Origin: Bacillota bacterium
Lineage (GTDB): Bacteria; Bacillota; UBA4882; UBA8346
DNA length: 64,000 nt
Assembly (NCBI GenBank): GCA_029776205.1
Contig: JAKOTQ010000001.1
Coordinates: 32,196 to 96,195 of the forward strand
Reading direction: 5' to 3'
Position numbers and translations under genes: made by a program. Below the pieces are notes generated by a model. The model had not been told where the DNA came from. It worked only from the letters and a program-made list of their open reading frames with translations, and searched no databases. Below, piece by piece: positions 54,081 through 63,717 of this stretch (within the stretch, counting starts at the first letter, position 1; each line of letters opens with the position of its first letter).

Positions 54081-54899
54081 TTATCCCTGGCAGATTGGAC
54101 AGAAATGGGTTCCTCTTCCTCCAAACATCATCTTGGCAATGGGTGCGCCGCAGACGGTGCAGGGTTCACCCTTTCTTCCATAAACCCGTAAATAATCCTG
54201 ATGAGATCCTGGCTGCCCTTCCCCGTCCCGGTAATCCCGTTTGGTCGTTCCCCGGTGCCGGATGCTTTCTGTTAATACCTGTCGAATGGCATGGCATAAT
54301 GCTTCAAGCTCCGCATCGGTGAGAGAATTAACCAGACGGGCTGGATGAAGTCCAGCCAAAAACAAAGCTTCATCCGCATAAATATTGCCTATACCCGCAA
54401 TCATTTCCTGATTAAGCAAGGCCTTTTTAACTGCCAGTTGATGGCGGGCGAAGATTTGCTTTAGCCGTTCCGGTGTAAACTCGTCCGATAAAGGTTCCGG
54501 ACCCAGTCGGCTCAAAGAAGCTGGTATTTCTTTGCTGTCAAAGTAAAAAACCTTTCCAAATTTCCGCTGATCATTAAACCGGAGTTCCGTGTCATTATCC
54601 AAATGGACCTTAAAATAGGTGGCCTTCCCCGGAGGAAAGTCCGCATCCTCCACCGTCAACTGGCCGGTCATCCGCAAATGAATGGCTAAGGTGGATTCAC
54701 CCTCCAATCGGATCAACAGATATTTTCCGCGACGATCCACTCCGGTAATCGTCCGGCCCCGCAAGAGAGATTCCAATTCTTCCGGCGCTGGGTTTTGAAT
54801 CATCTTCGGCAACTCAATGGAAACTCCGGTTATGGTCCGCCCGGTTAATTTCGGTTCTAATGAGATTCGAATCGTTTCCACTTCAGGCAATTCGGGCAT
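54081..54899 (-). CDS. mutM: Formamidopyrimidine-DNA glycosylase
   Basis: 272 residues. PELPEVETIR at the start supplies the catalytic Pro and Glu after Met removal. H2TH region (NQEMIAGIGNIYADEALF) near residue 165 and C-terminal zinc finger (CTVCGAPIAKMM ... CPICQG) are complete. It removes 8-oxoguanine and nicks the strand. It begins two bases from the polA stop. Confidence 0.97.
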   Translation of the reverse strand: MPELPEVETIRISLEPKLTGRTITGVSIELPKMIQNPAPEELESLLRGRTITGVDRRGKYLLIRLEGESTLAIHLRMTGQLTVEDADFPPGKATYFKVHLDNDTELRFNDQRKFGKVFYFDSKEIPASLSRLGPEPLSDEFTPERLKQIFARHQLAVKKALLNQEMIAGIGNIYADEALFLAGLHPARLVNSLTDAELEALCHAIRQVLTESIRHRGTTKRDYRDGEGQPGSHQDYLRVYGRKGEPCTVCGAPIAKMMFGGRGTHFCPICQG

Positions 54900-54900
54900 A

Positions 54901-57597
54901 TTAGTCCTCCCATTTGACAGAAGTCATAGCTCCCCAATTTTCTCCGATTTTGATATCCACTTCTAACGGTACATCCAGTTGGACGGCCTGCTCCATTTCG
55001 GTTTTAACCATCTCCGCCAACTCTTTCCACTTATCTTTAGGTACTTCGAAGACGAGCTCGTCGTGGACCTGAAGCAATAACTTCCCTAATTTCGGTTCAT
55101 TTCTTAGCCGTTCTCCGATCCGCACCATGGCAATTTTAATAATATCCGCCGCCGTCCCTTGAATCGGCGTATTTCGGGCCATCCGTTCCGCGAAGGAACG
55201 TAAGGTGAAGACCCGGGAATGTAAGTCAGGGAGTTTTCGGATCCGCCCCAAAAGGGTTCGGGCTTCACCTTTCTCCCGGGCACTTTCGATCAGTTGGTCC
55301 ACATACCGTTGGACGCCTGGATATTGTTGGAAATAGGCCTTGATAAACTGATCTGCTTCCTTGCGGCTAACGCCCATATTGTTGGCCAAACCAAAACCGC
55401 TGATACCATAGATAATACCAAAGTTAATGGCTTTGGCATGGTCCCGCATCTCTTTGGTGACTTCCTCCACCGGGATATTTCGGACTGCAGCGGCTGTATA
55501 TTTATGAATATCTTCATGATGTCGGAAAGCTTCCATAAAGGCCTCATCCTTGGAAAAATGGGCCATCACCCGAAGTTCGATCTGAGAATAATCCGCAGCT
55601 AACAACAGATGATCATTATCTGCCGGAATGAACGCCCGCCGAATCATCCGTCCGTCTTCCGAACGGATCGGAATATTTTGTAGATTTGGTTCAGTACTGC
55701 TCAACCGTCCGGTAGTGGTTACCGCTTGATTAAAGGATGTATGAACCCGTCCGGTTTTCGGATTGACCAAAGCGATTAACGAATCAATATATGTGGACTG
55801 CAATTTCACATTCTGCCGATATTCCATAATCCGGGAAATAATCGGATGATCATGGATCAAGTTTTCCAGCACCGCCACATCGGTGGAATAACCGGTTTTG
55901 GTCTTCTTTGGCGCTTTCAGACCTAATTTTTCAAAGAGAATAACCCCCAACTGTTTGGGAGAACCGATATTAAACCGTTCTCCGGCCAGATCATAGATTT
56001 CCGCTTCCAACTCCAGTTGCCGCTTTTTAAGCTCTTCCCCGAAACTCTTCAAAGCCTCCACATCCAGCCGAATCCCGGCCTGTTCCATCTCAAACAGTAC
56101 GGAGATCAAGGGTACTTCCACCCTTTGATAAAGTTGCCGGAGACCCATAGCATCCAGCATCGGTTGGAAGATAGTATTTAACTGCTTAATACACTCCAAC
56201 CGCGCCCCGACGATCTGTTTCATCTCTTCCTGATCCAAATTTTCCGGCAGCTCAAAGAGAGAAATCCGGCTTCCACGTCCGGTCGTAACCGCCGGAATGG
56301 TTTTATGCAGGTAGTCTCTAGCCAAATCCTCAAGTTCAAGCCCACCAACACCGGCATTGATTAAATAACCGGCAATTAACGTATCCTCAATGTCACCTCG
56401 GAGTTGAACTCCGTTCACCGCCAAAAGTTGCATCTGTTTCTTCAGATCATGGCCCATTTTGACAATATCCGGATTTTCCAACAGATCCCGGATGGCTTCA
56501 GGCAGAGATTTTCCCGGTTCCAACGGATAAAACCAATTGTGCCGGGAATGGGCAAGACCCACACCCAACCATTGACTATCCACCCAGTTCACTGTAGTCG
56601 CCAAAAATTGAACTATACAGCATCCTTCGGCCGCAATCTCCCGGATAGCATCGGTCAAACCCGCTTCATCCAAGATATCCACTTCCGCATCCAGCATGGC
56701 CACCGTTGGAGTCATTGTCTCCGATTCAGCTTCTCCAGCCAGTTTCTTGATTAAACTTTTAAATTCGTATTCTTTACAAAACTCCAGTAACTCGCCACGG
56801 TCAAAATCCCGATGTTTGCAACATTCCTCCAAGTTAATCTCTATGGGTAGATCGATCTTAATCGTTGCCAAATAACGGCTGAGATACGCCTGTTCCCGAT
56901 AGGTCTCCAAAAGTTGTCTGTCTCTTGGACGGGCAATCTCCTCCAAATGCTCATAGATTCCGTCGATACTGTGATATTGATGCAAATACTTAAGGGCAGT
57001 CTTTTCTCCAAAACCGGGAACCCCTGGAATGTTATCGGACGCATCTCCCATTAGGCCTTTCAAATCTATCAACTGGGACGGCATCAACTGGTACCGCTGT
57101 TCAATATAAGTTTCGTCGACCCGGTCCATCTCCGTAATGCCCTTCCGGGTATACAACACATGCACCTTCGGCCGGACTAACTGAAAAGAATCCCGGTCTC
57201 CGGTGACGATCTCAACTTGAATATTTTGGGCTGCCGCTTTACAGGCAATGGTACCGATCACGTCGTCCGCTTCAAAACCGGCTTGTTCATAAATGGGAAT
57301 GCGCAAGATCTCCAAAAGCCGCCGGATCAACGGAAACTGGCTCCGCAATGCGTCATCCATCTTTTGACGCTGGGCTTTATATTCTTTATATTCCTGATGG
57401 CGGAATGTAGGCTGAGGAACATCAAAGGCAGTAATGAGGTAATCCGGATTGGACTCCTCCAACAATTTCAACAGCATCATGGCTAACCCGTAAACAGCAT
57501 TGGTCGGTTGGCCACTTTGAGTCCCCAACTGAGGCAAGGCAAAAAAAGCCCGATTTGCCAAGCTATAGCCATCGATAATAACCATTTTTTTCGTCAT
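54901..57597 (-). CDS. polA: DNA polymerase I
   Basis: 898 residues. The 5'-3' exonuclease domain is residues 1-290 (GDASDNIPGVPGFGEKTA). The central domain (about 300-490) keeps the fold, but the Asp-x-Glu motif of a proofreading 3'-5' exonuclease is not seen (IVQFLATTVNW instead), so it likely does not proofread, as in the Bacillus and Thermus enzymes. The polymerase domain has motif A DYSQIELRVMAH, motif B KAINFGIIYG and motif C LLQVHDELVFE. The ATG shares one base with the stop of the TsaD-like gene (TGATG). Confidence 0.97.
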   Translation of the reverse strand: MTKKMVIIDGYSLANRAFFALPQLGTQSGQPTNAVYGLAMMLLKLLEESNPDYLITAFDVPQPTFRHQEYKEYKAQRQKMDDALRSQFPLIRRLLEILRIPIYEQAGFEADDVIGTIACKAAAQNIQVEIVTGDRDSFQLVRPKVHVLYTRKGITEMDRVDETYIEQRYQLMPSQLIDLKGLMGDASDNIPGVPGFGEKTALKYLHQYHSIDGIYEHLEEIARPRDRQLLETYREQAYLSRYLATIKIDLPIEINLEECCKHRDFDRGELLEFCKEYEFKSLIKKLAGEAESETMTPTVAMLDAEVDILDEAGLTDAIREIAAEGCCIVQFLATTVNWVDSQWLGVGLAHSRHNWFYPLEPGKSLPEAIRDLLENPDIVKMGHDLKKQMQLLAVNGVQLRGDIEDTLIAGYLINAGVGGLELEDLARDYLHKTIPAVTTGRGSRISLFELPENLDQEEMKQIVGARLECIKQLNTIFQPMLDAMGLRQLYQRVEVPLISVLFEMEQAGIRLDVEALKSFGEELKKRQLELEAEIYDLAGERFNIGSPKQLGVILFEKLGLKAPKKTKTGYSTDVAVLENLIHDHPIISRIMEYRQNVKLQSTYIDSLIALVNPKTGRVHTSFNQAVTTTGRLSSTEPNLQNIPIRSEDGRMIRRAFIPADNDHLLLAADYSQIELRVMAHFSKDEAFMEAFRHHEDIHKYTAAAVRNIPVEEVTKEMRDHAKAINFGIIYGISGFGLANNMGVSRKEADQFIKAYFQQYPGVQRYVDQLIESAREKGEARTLLGRIRKLPDLHSRVFTLRSFAERMARNTPIQGTAADIIKIAMVRIGERLRNEPKLGKLLLQVHDELVFEVPKDKWKELAEMVKTEMEQAVQLDVPLEVDIKIGENWGAMTSVKWED

Positions 57598-58538
57598 CAG
57601 AGTACTCCTCTCTTCCAGCGGTCATAGCCGATTAGGCCCACCCCAACTGCATTGTCGCTAGCTAGCTCGGGTTTTGCGAAGACAAACCGGATCCCCCGTT
57701 TGGATCCGTTCTCCACGAGATACTCCTTGATCAAGCAGTTCGAAGCGACCCCGCCAACCATCAATACCCGATCAACCCGGTATTGTTCAGCTGCTTTCAA
57801 AGTTACACCCAACAGACTACGGCCAATACAATGAAAGACTTGACGGGCCAAATCCGCCGGAGGAACCGAACCGACGAGTCGCTGGGCGGCAGATTCCGGC
57901 CCAGAAAAGCTAAGAGTCAATCCATCGGTAACCACCGGAAGGGATTGAGAGGTTGACGATGTCATCGCTATCTTCTCCAAATGTGGTCCTGCCGGAAAAG
58001 GTGTTCCCAAGGCCACCCCTACCCGGTCCACAAACTGACCAGCATGGAGGTCCGATGAACCGCCAATCTTCTCAATGCCGAAACCGACCTCTTTCGGCGT
58101 GACATATAACAACTCGGTGGTTCCACCGGAAATATGCCATGCCAGAAAAGGAGCATCGCTCGGAGCTTGTCCGTAAAGTCCGGCCCGGATATGGCCTTCC
58201 TGATGGCTGGTTTCAATAAACGGTACATTCGCCAGCCGGGCGATACTCTCCCCAAAAGACGCAGCCACCTTAAATACAGGCAAATAGGATCCGGCAACCG
58301 GTCGCGGCACAGAGGAAGCAGTGACAGCGACCAACGAGGAGATCCGGCACGACTCCAACAAACGCGGGATATTACCGAGATGTTGAAAGATGGCTGCTGA
58401 CTGTTGTAGCCCTCTCTCACCCGGTTTCACCTGCAATACTTGGCGGCAGTCCGATTTGATTTCTCCATCAACCCCGATTAAGGCAATGGATGTCGTATAA
58501 CAACTGGTGTCAATTCCCATAATCATCGCTTTCACCAT
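57597..58538 (-). CDS. TsaD/Kae1-family paralogue (M22 glycoprotease-like)
   Basis: 313 residues, shorter than the usual TsaD of about 340. ASKHA fold with GIDTSCYTTSIAL at the N-terminus; H112-x3-H116 in SHQEGHIRAG is the metal pair, and MVGGVASNCLIKEYL and FAKPELASDNAVG match the C-terminal half. TsaD makes t6A in tRNA; a second, diverged copy next to polA/nusB is known in clostridia-like genomes and its role is unclear. The genuine tsaD is expected elsewhere. The start could also be ATG at 58526 (MIMGIDTS). Confidence 0.82.
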   Translation of the reverse strand: MVKAMIMGIDTSCYTTSIALIGVDGEIKSDCRQVLQVKPGERGLQQSAAIFQHLGNIPRLLESCRISSLVAVTASSVPRPVAGSYLPVFKVAASFGESIARLANVPFIETSHQEGHIRAGLYGQAPSDAPFLAWHISGGTTELLYVTPKEVGFGIEKIGGSSDLHAGQFVDRVGVALGTPFPAGPHLEKIAMTSSTSQSLPVVTDGLTLSFSGPESAAQRLVGSVPPADLARQVFHCIGRSLLGVTLKAAEQYRVDRVLMVGGVASNCLIKEYLVENGSKRGIRFVFAKPELASDNAVGVGLIGYDRWKRGVL

Positions 58539-58551
58539 AAAAAAACAGAGG

Positions 58552-58998
58552 TTATCCCTCCGTCGATTCCGGAACTCCGCAAGTCTCTGAGGTCATCTCC
58601 CGGACAATCTGCCCTAAAATCCCATTGACAAACTTGCCGGAGTTCTCATCCCCGTAACGTTTGGCGAGCTCTACCGCTTCGTTAATGGCAGCACCGGCCG
58701 GTACATCCTCAATATACTTAATCTCATAAATCGCCATTCGCAAAATATTGCGATCCGTATTGGCCATCCGCTCCAAAGTCCATTCCCGGGAATGCTGCGT
58801 AATCAATTGATCGATCTCCTTGAGATGTTGCAGTGTTCCTTTGACTAACTGTTCCAAAAACTCCCGGGACTTCTCAGGAAGCGGTTCTTCCTCCACCATC
58901 CGGGCCATCGCTTGCTGCCACGGATTACGCCCCACATCCGTTTGGAATAATAATTTAAATGCCATTTCCCTGGCTATTGTTCGACTCAACGACATCAC
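58552..58998 (-). CDS. nusB: Transcription antitermination factor NusB
   Basis: 148 residues, all helical. REMAFKLLFQTDVG near the N-terminus, RNILRMAIYEI and AINEAVELAKRYGDENSGKFVNGILG are typical. It binds boxA RNA with NusE for rRNA antitermination. It follows the DUF2273 gene by three bases. Confidence 0.94.
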   Translation of the reverse strand: MMSLSRTIAREMAFKLLFQTDVGRNPWQQAMARMVEEEPLPEKSREFLEQLVKGTLQHLKEIDQLITQHSREWTLERMANTDRNILRMAIYEIKYIEDVPAGAAINEAVELAKRYGDENSGKFVNGILGQIVREMTSETCGVPESTEG

Positions 58999-59001
58999 CT
59001 T

Positions 59002-59229
59002 TTACTTTTTTGGAGGCAAAACTCGCTCCAGAATATCTTTTAATGAATCTTGCTTATCGAAACGTTTCCCCACATAATATCCTAATACAATACTGATCAC
59101 AAATGCCAAAGCAGCCCCAAAACTTTTATACGCCCATATCAAGCCGGCGATAAATCCGATGATACCGCCCAGGATACGCCCTTTATAGGCGGAGAGCTTC
59201 GGCAAAAGATCTTTTAATATCTCTCCCAC
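59002..59229 (-). CDS. DUF2273 small membrane protein
   Basis: 75 residues with two helices (about 20-37 and 40-55; GIIGFIAGLIWAYKSFGAAL) and basic ends. DUF2273 proteins accompany Asp23 and AmaP in Firmicutes envelope-stress clusters, as here. Function beyond a membrane partner is not established. Confidence 0.88.
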   Translation of the reverse strand: MGEILKDLLPKLSAYKGRILGGIIGFIAGLIWAYKSFGAALAFVISIVLGYYVGKRFDKQDSLKDILERVLPPKK

Positions 59230-59246
59230 AGCCGGACGCCCCTTTC

Positions 59247-59783
59247 TTATTCAACCCGAGTTCTGGAAAGCTCGCCTTGGACTTTGGTCACCAACACTTT
59301 GACCGAATTGACCCGAATGCCTACCGTCTCATAAATGTAGTCATCCACCTGGCGACGAATTTCTTCTGAAATTTGAGGTATACTCAAATCCGGATTAACG
59401 GTAATCTCAACAAACACATCCAGCAAACCGTTATCTGCCCGGATACCCACATGAGCTTCTTTCACGCCTCTAACGGATTTAGAGGAACGGAGCGCTAGAC
59501 TCTCCACAGCGGATACGGCAATCTGAATCTCACCGAACTGAGTTTGATGAATGATGGTTTTTTCTTCCCGACGGTGCTGAAAAGCGATGGCAAAGGAGAG
59601 AACAGTCAAAACCAACGTCACAAAGGAAACCAACAAAGCCCATAACCGATCTTTATTGGTCAGATGCATTAACCGGTCCGTCACCAGATCAGCTTGTCCG
59701 ATAGCGATTAAAAAGAAGACAATCCCGATAACTCCAAGGATAATTCCATTTAAAACACTAATAAAACGTGCTCCGACTTTCAT
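59247..59783 (-). CDS. amaP: Alkaline shock response membrane anchor protein
   Basis: 178 residues. Two N-terminal helices (about 10-30 and 48-70) are followed by a cytoplasmic Asp23-like domain (IQIAVSAVESLALRSSKSVRGV). AmaP tethers Asp23 to the membrane in Staphylococcus. It lies between Asp23 and DUF2273. Confidence 0.9.
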   Translation of the reverse strand: MKVGARFISVLNGIILGVIGIVFFLIAIGQADLVTDRLMHLTNKDRLWALLVSFVTLVLTVLSFAIAFQHRREEKTIIHQTQFGEIQIAVSAVESLALRSSKSVRGVKEAHVGIRADNGLLDVFVEITVNPDLSIPQISEEIRRQVDDYIYETVGIRVNSVKVLVTKVQGELSRTRVE

Positions 59784-59819
59784 CGACTAAGATACCCCTT
59801 CCTTCATGATACACGGCAT

Positions 59820-60203
59820 TCAGCGGACTTTCGATTCCGCCACTTCTTCCTGTTTAAATTCAACCCCCTGAATGTGGACATTGACTTCCACAACTTCCAA
59901 ACCAGTCATACTTTCCACTGCCCGTTTGACATTTTCCTGGACCATATAGGCTGTCTCAGGAATTTTGGCACCATACTCGATGATGATAAACAAATCGATA
60001 GCAGCCTGTTTTTCGCCTACTTCCACTTTTACGCCTTTTTTCAGGTTCTTCTTTTTAAGCAGTTCGGCAAAACCATCGACAACACCGCCACTCATTCCCG
60101 CAACGCCTTTTACTTCAGTCGCAGCCAATCCGGAAATAATACTGACCACTTCATTGGCAATGCGGACACTGCCGGTTTCGTGCTTTTCAATGGGTTCTAT
60201 CAC
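59820..60203 (-). CDS. Asp23/Gls24 family envelope stress protein
   Basis: 127 residues. Acidic-basic Asp23 domain: SVRIANEVVSIISGLAATEV (start), KGVAGM, AIDLFIIIEYGAKIPETA and VNVHIQGVEF (end). It forms polymers below the membrane in Gram-positive bacteria. Here it follows accC by 60 bases and heads the Asp23-amaP-DUF2273-nusB run. Confidence 0.93.
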   Translation of the reverse strand: MIEPIEKHETGSVRIANEVVSIISGLAATEVKGVAGMSGGVVDGFAELLKKKNLKKGVKVEVGEKQAAIDLFIIIEYGAKIPETAYMVQENVKRAVESMTGLEVVEVNVHIQGVEFKQEEVAESKVR

Positions 60204-60263
60204 CGGAAGACACCTCCAATTTATGCAGAGTTATGTTCTGAGCAATCCATTCCCTAACTCATT

Positions 60264-61637
60264 CTAATCAGAGTTATTCCCGGATATGCCTGATTCGTTA
60301 AAAATCCTGGTTTGAATGAAATTGGTGTATACTTCGCCCTTACGGAAATAGGGGTTGTTTAAAACCATGATTTGGAAAGGAATAGTCGTCTTTACGCCCT
60401 CGATCTCAAACTCATCCAATGCGCGCAGCATCCGGTTGATGGCCGCATCCCGATTTTCATCCCAAACGATCAATTTGGCGATCATCGAGTCATAATATGG
60501 CGGGATAACATATTCCTGATATACGGCACTGTCCACCCGGACGCCCGGCCCGCCCGGCAAATGATAGAGGGTGAGCTTACCCGGAGAAGGCATAAAGTTT
60601 TTCTCCGGATCCTCGGCATTGATACGGCATTCGATAGCATGCCCCCGGATAACGACATCGGACTGTGTGAGAGTAAGCTTTTCTCCGGCAGCGATGCGAA
60701 TTTGCTCTTTGATTAGGTCGATGCCCGTTACCAGTTCCGTTACCGGATGCTCCACCTGGATCCGGGTGTTCATCTCCATAAAGTAGAAATTACCGTTTTT
60801 ATCCAGCAAGAATTCGACCGTTCCCGCATTGGTATAATTGACGGACTTGGCACCGGCTAGAGCAGCTTCTCCCATCTTCCGGCGGAGTTCGGGCGTGACA
60901 GCCGGCGACGGTGACTCTTCAATCACCTTCTGATGGCGGCGTTGCACGGAGCAATCCCGTTCCCCCAGATAAACTCCATGACCATACTCATCCAACAACA
61001 GCTGAATCTCCACATGCCTGGGTTCTTCGATATATTTTTCCATATACACTTCAGCGTTGCCAAACGCAGCTTCCGCTTCGGTCTGGGCCATCCGGAAAGC
61101 ATTGATCAGTTCGTCACGGTCACGAACCAACCGCATTCCCTTACCGCCGCCTCCGGCAGACGCTTTGATAATCACCGGATAGCCGATTTCCTCCGCAATC
61201 TCCACGGCAGCGGATTCATTTTCAATCACGCCGTCGGATCCTGGGATAACCGGGACTCCCGCATCAGCCATCGTCTTTTTGGCGACAGCTTTATCCCCCA
61301 TCTTTTCAATGGCTTCAGCTGGCGGGCCGATGAATTTGATATGGTGTGTTTCGCAGATCTCGGCAAAACGAGCATTTTCAGCTAAAAAACCATAACCGGG
61401 ATGGATGGCATCCACTCCCGCCAATGTTGCAGCACTGATAATATTCGGTATATTTAAATAACTACGGTTACCCGGTGCCGGCCCCACACAAAAGGCTTCA
61501 TCGGCATAGTGGGCATGTAATGAATCCCGATCGGCTTCCGAGTAAATGGCCACCGTCTTAATATTCATCTCTTTGCAGGCACGAATAATCCGAAGTGCGA
61601 TCTCACCCCGGTTGGCGACTAAGATCTTTTTAAACAA
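60264..61637 (-). CDS. accC: Biotin carboxylase subunit of acetyl-CoA carboxylase
   Basis: 457 residues from TTG at 61637 ([17 protein letters not shown]); GTG at 61643 is possible, while the frame to 61670 lies beyond GGAGGTG. ATP-grasp loop [14 protein letters not shown], catalytic [15 protein letters not shown], and the N-terminal biotin carboxylase domain are complete. It carboxylates biotin on AccB for fatty acid synthesis. accB lies directly upstream. Confidence 0.96.
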   Translation of the reverse strand: MFKKILVANRGEIALRIIRACKEMNIKTVAIYSEADRDSLHAHYADEAFCVGPAPGNRSYLNIPNIISAATLAGVDAIHPGYGFLAENARFAEICETHHIKFIGPPAEAIEKMGDKAVAKKTMADAGVPVIPGSDGVIENESAAVEIAEEIGYPVIIKASAGGGGKGMRLVRDRDELINAFRMAQTEAEAAFGNAEVYMEKYIEEPRHVEIQLLLDEYGHGVYLGERDCSVQRRHQKVIEESPSPAVTPELRRKMGEAALAGAKSVNYTNAGTVEFLLDKNGNFYFMEMNTRIQVEHPVTELVTGIDLIKEQIRIAAGEKLTLTQSDVVIRGHAIECRINAEDPEKNFMPSPGKLTLYHLPGGPGVRVDSAVYQEYVIPPYYDSMIAKLIVWDENRDAAINRMLRALDEFEIEGVKTTIPFQIMVLNNPYFRKGEVYTNFIQTRIFNESGISGNNSD

Positions 61638-61705
61638 TCCCACAACACCTCCTGATTGAGTTGGATCCACCCTGCGGATGAAAACATCCGGACATGAAAA
61701 GCCGA

Positions 61706-62185
61706 TTAGAACTTCTCAATAATAAACAAAGGTTGACCATACTCAACCGGTTGGGCGTTGCTAACCAAAATGTCCACAACTTTGCCCCGATATTCACTTT
61801 CAATTTCGTTCATCAATTTCATAGCTTCAATAATACAGACAACTTGTCCGGGTTCAACCGTCTGTCCTACCTGAACATAAGCTTCTGCATCCGGACTCGG
61901 AGCCTGGTAGAAAGTTCCAACCATCGGTGCAGTAATGACCACCTGATTGGGGCCAAGCTCATCCTTTTTCTCTTCGGCCGCCAACGTTGCAGGTACCGAC
62001 GGTGCCGGTTGAGCAACAACCGCCGCCGGAGGCATCACCGGATTAACGGTAGGCGCTGCGGCCGGAATAAATTGATTATACCCTTTTTTTATGATAACTT
62101 TACTTCCTTCACTCTCAAATGAAAATTCGACTATATCTGTGCCATCTAAAATACGAACTAATTCTTTAATTTCTTTAATGTTCAT
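61706..62185 (-). CDS. accB: Biotin carboxyl carrier protein of acetyl-CoA carboxylase
   Basis: 159 residues from ATG at 62185 ([13 protein letters not shown]) after AAGGGGG; the frame to 62212 is rejected. A Pro/Ala-rich linker (about 45-75) leads to the biotinyl domain with EAMKLMNEI, whose Lys takes biotin. It works with AccC. Position after spoIIIAH is the common Firmicutes order. Confidence 0.96.
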   Translation of the reverse strand: MNIKEIKELVRILDGTDIVEFSFESEGSKVIIKKGYNQFIPAAAPTVNPVMPPAAVVAQPAPSVPATLAAEEKKDELGPNQVVITAPMVGTFYQAPSPDAEAYVQVGQTVEPGQVVCIIEAMKLMNEIESEYRGKVVDILVSNAQPVEYGQPLFIIEKF

Positions 62186-62334
62186 CTGTATCCCCCTTAT
62201 CGTGGAAAACAAGATACACTGCCAAATTATTGAATAGATATTTATTCACCGGGAAGCAATAATTTCCTTCTTTTAATTTTATCTTTTCCCAAAGGCAATA
62301 TACCTTGCCCGCTCAGAAGGGGAATTCAGAAATT

Positions 62335-62590
62335 TAGTTGATAGGTGACACAGTTGATAATTCACATCTTAAGTTTCAAGAGCATCTTTCAGGTGCACAG
62401 TGCACAGTTTACAGTACATAGGTATAAAATAAGGAACGCAAATATGCATTCCTGGCAAAACTCGGTACTGGAACTCAACACGATTATCAACCACAATGCC
62501 CAGTCAGTACTAGGCATGACTGCACCTAGTGCCCTCTTTTCCCTTTACCTTTAAAACTGTCAACTGTCCACCGTCTCAGCTGTAAACTTT
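62335..62590. repeat. Intergenic degenerate repeat, element E
   Basis: The centre is AGGAACGC-AAATAT-GCATTCCT (62431-62452), an 8-base stem with one mismatch, matching the centre of element B. On its left are CACAGTGCACAGTTTACAGTAC words like element A; on its right CAGTCAGTACTAGG words and a pyrimidine-rich tail like the tract after element C. It separates accB from spoIIIAH. The remaining 62213-62334 bases hold no clear feature. Confidence 0.55.
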
Positions 62591-62595
62591 TGGTT

Positions 62596-63129
62596 TTACT
62601 CTCCCTGCTCCACGATTCTCACCTGTTCCAGGCTGAATCCGGTGACCTCGGCGGAGTATTCGCCGAGAGAACGTGCTTTATCTGGAGTTAGTTTCCCTCC
62701 GACAATGACAGTGACATATTTGGAGCCAATTGTTACCATACAGTTATGAAATCCGTTGGCTTTCAAAATATTCTCCAACTCTTTTTCTTTGGATATGGCC
62801 TGGGTTAACCGCCAGTATTCCCGCTCCGCTTCCCGACGGACCTGATCCGAGATGCTGCTTTGGCTCATCAAGGCTTCGATACGCTCCAGCTCCCGACTGC
62901 GTTCCCGATCTCGGCCCAATTTCACATCTAACAAACGGTCATCCGGAGAATAGACCGTATGATCCATTGAAATTTTTGGCTTTTCAACAACCGGCAGGGG
63001 ATCCGGTTCGACCTGATTAATCCGATGAATGTATTGGTATCCCAATAAAAACAACGTACAACTTAACGCCAATACAATCGAATAGTACATCTTATCCTTT
63101 TTCATCGCATCCAGCCATCGACCCATCAT
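62596..63129 (-). CDS. spoIIIAH: Stage III sporulation protein AH
   Basis: 177 residues. One N-terminal helix (about 14-32, YYSIVLALSCTLFLLGYQYI), a charged coiled region (70-115), and a C-terminal YscJ/FliF-like ring-building domain (about 118-177; GFHNCMVTIGSKYVTVIV). In Bacillus it lies in the mother-cell membrane and binds SpoIIQ of the forespore, forming the feeding-tube channel. It is the last gene of the spoIIIA operon. Confidence 0.92.
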   Translation of the reverse strand: MMGRWLDAMKKDKMYYSIVLALSCTLFLLGYQYIHRINQVEPDPLPVVEKPKISMDHTVYSPDDRLLDVKLGRDRERSRELERIEALMSQSSISDQVRREAEREYWRLTQAISKEKELENILKANGFHNCMVTIGSKYVTVIVGGKLTPDKARSLGEYSAEVTGFSLEQVRIVEQGE

Positions 63130-63717
63130 TTACCACTCCTTTCCGGCTATAACCAGCACCCGGTGAGACGGCAAGTTTAATATTGTCATTACAGTATCTG
63201 TTAATAGTTGCTTAACCCGAGGATTGGAAGCGCCGGTGGCTACGACCACTACCCCTTCAATCTCCGGGGCCAGCTCCTCTTTTAAAATGGGATTATCCAC
63301 CCCGTCCCGGGCTCCGGCCAGAACAATCTCATCACTGGAACTTTCCTCAGTGTGAAGTTCTTGCTGTTGTTGTTGAGCCCGTTTGGTCATTCTGGACTGA
63401 CGCTCCCAAATCCGGCGATGGCCGGTTTTCAGATGAATCTTGACGGTTACCTTTCCGACGCCATCCATCCGTTCCAAAGTCCGGCTCAATTCCCGCTCCA
63501 TCCGTTTTTCAACGGTCATAATCTCGCTTTCATCCCGTTGAAGAGCTTCCCTTTCGGCCACCGGCGCCTTCATCCCAGTGGATTCCGGCCGACCTCCGCT
63601 CATTAAAAGCGCAATGCCTAATCCGGCCAAACCAAAAAGAATGTACATTCCACCCGGTTTCTTTTGAAAATCTCTTATCCAACGCTGCCAATTGAATGGT
63701 TCCCGCACTTCAGTCAT
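63130..63717 (-). CDS. spoIIIAG: Stage III sporulation protein AG
   Basis: 195 residues. N-terminal helix (about 24-42, GMYILFGLAGLGIALLMSGG), then a ring-forming domain (about 68-195; VEKRMERELSRTLERMDGVG; VLVIAGKEW at the end). A Gln-rich stretch is inserted near residue 117. SpoIIIAG forms a large ring in the intermembrane space. It overlaps spoIIIAF by eight bases. Confidence 0.92.
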   Translation of the reverse strand: MTEVREPFNWQRWIRDFQKKPGGMYILFGLAGLGIALLMSGGRPESTGMKAPVAEREALQRDESEIMTVEKRMERELSRTLERMDGVGKVTVKIHLKTGHRRIWERQSRMTKRAQQQQQELHTEESSSDEIVLAGARDGVDNPILKEELAPEIEGVVVVATGASNPRVKQLLTDTVMTILNLPSHRVLVIAGKEW

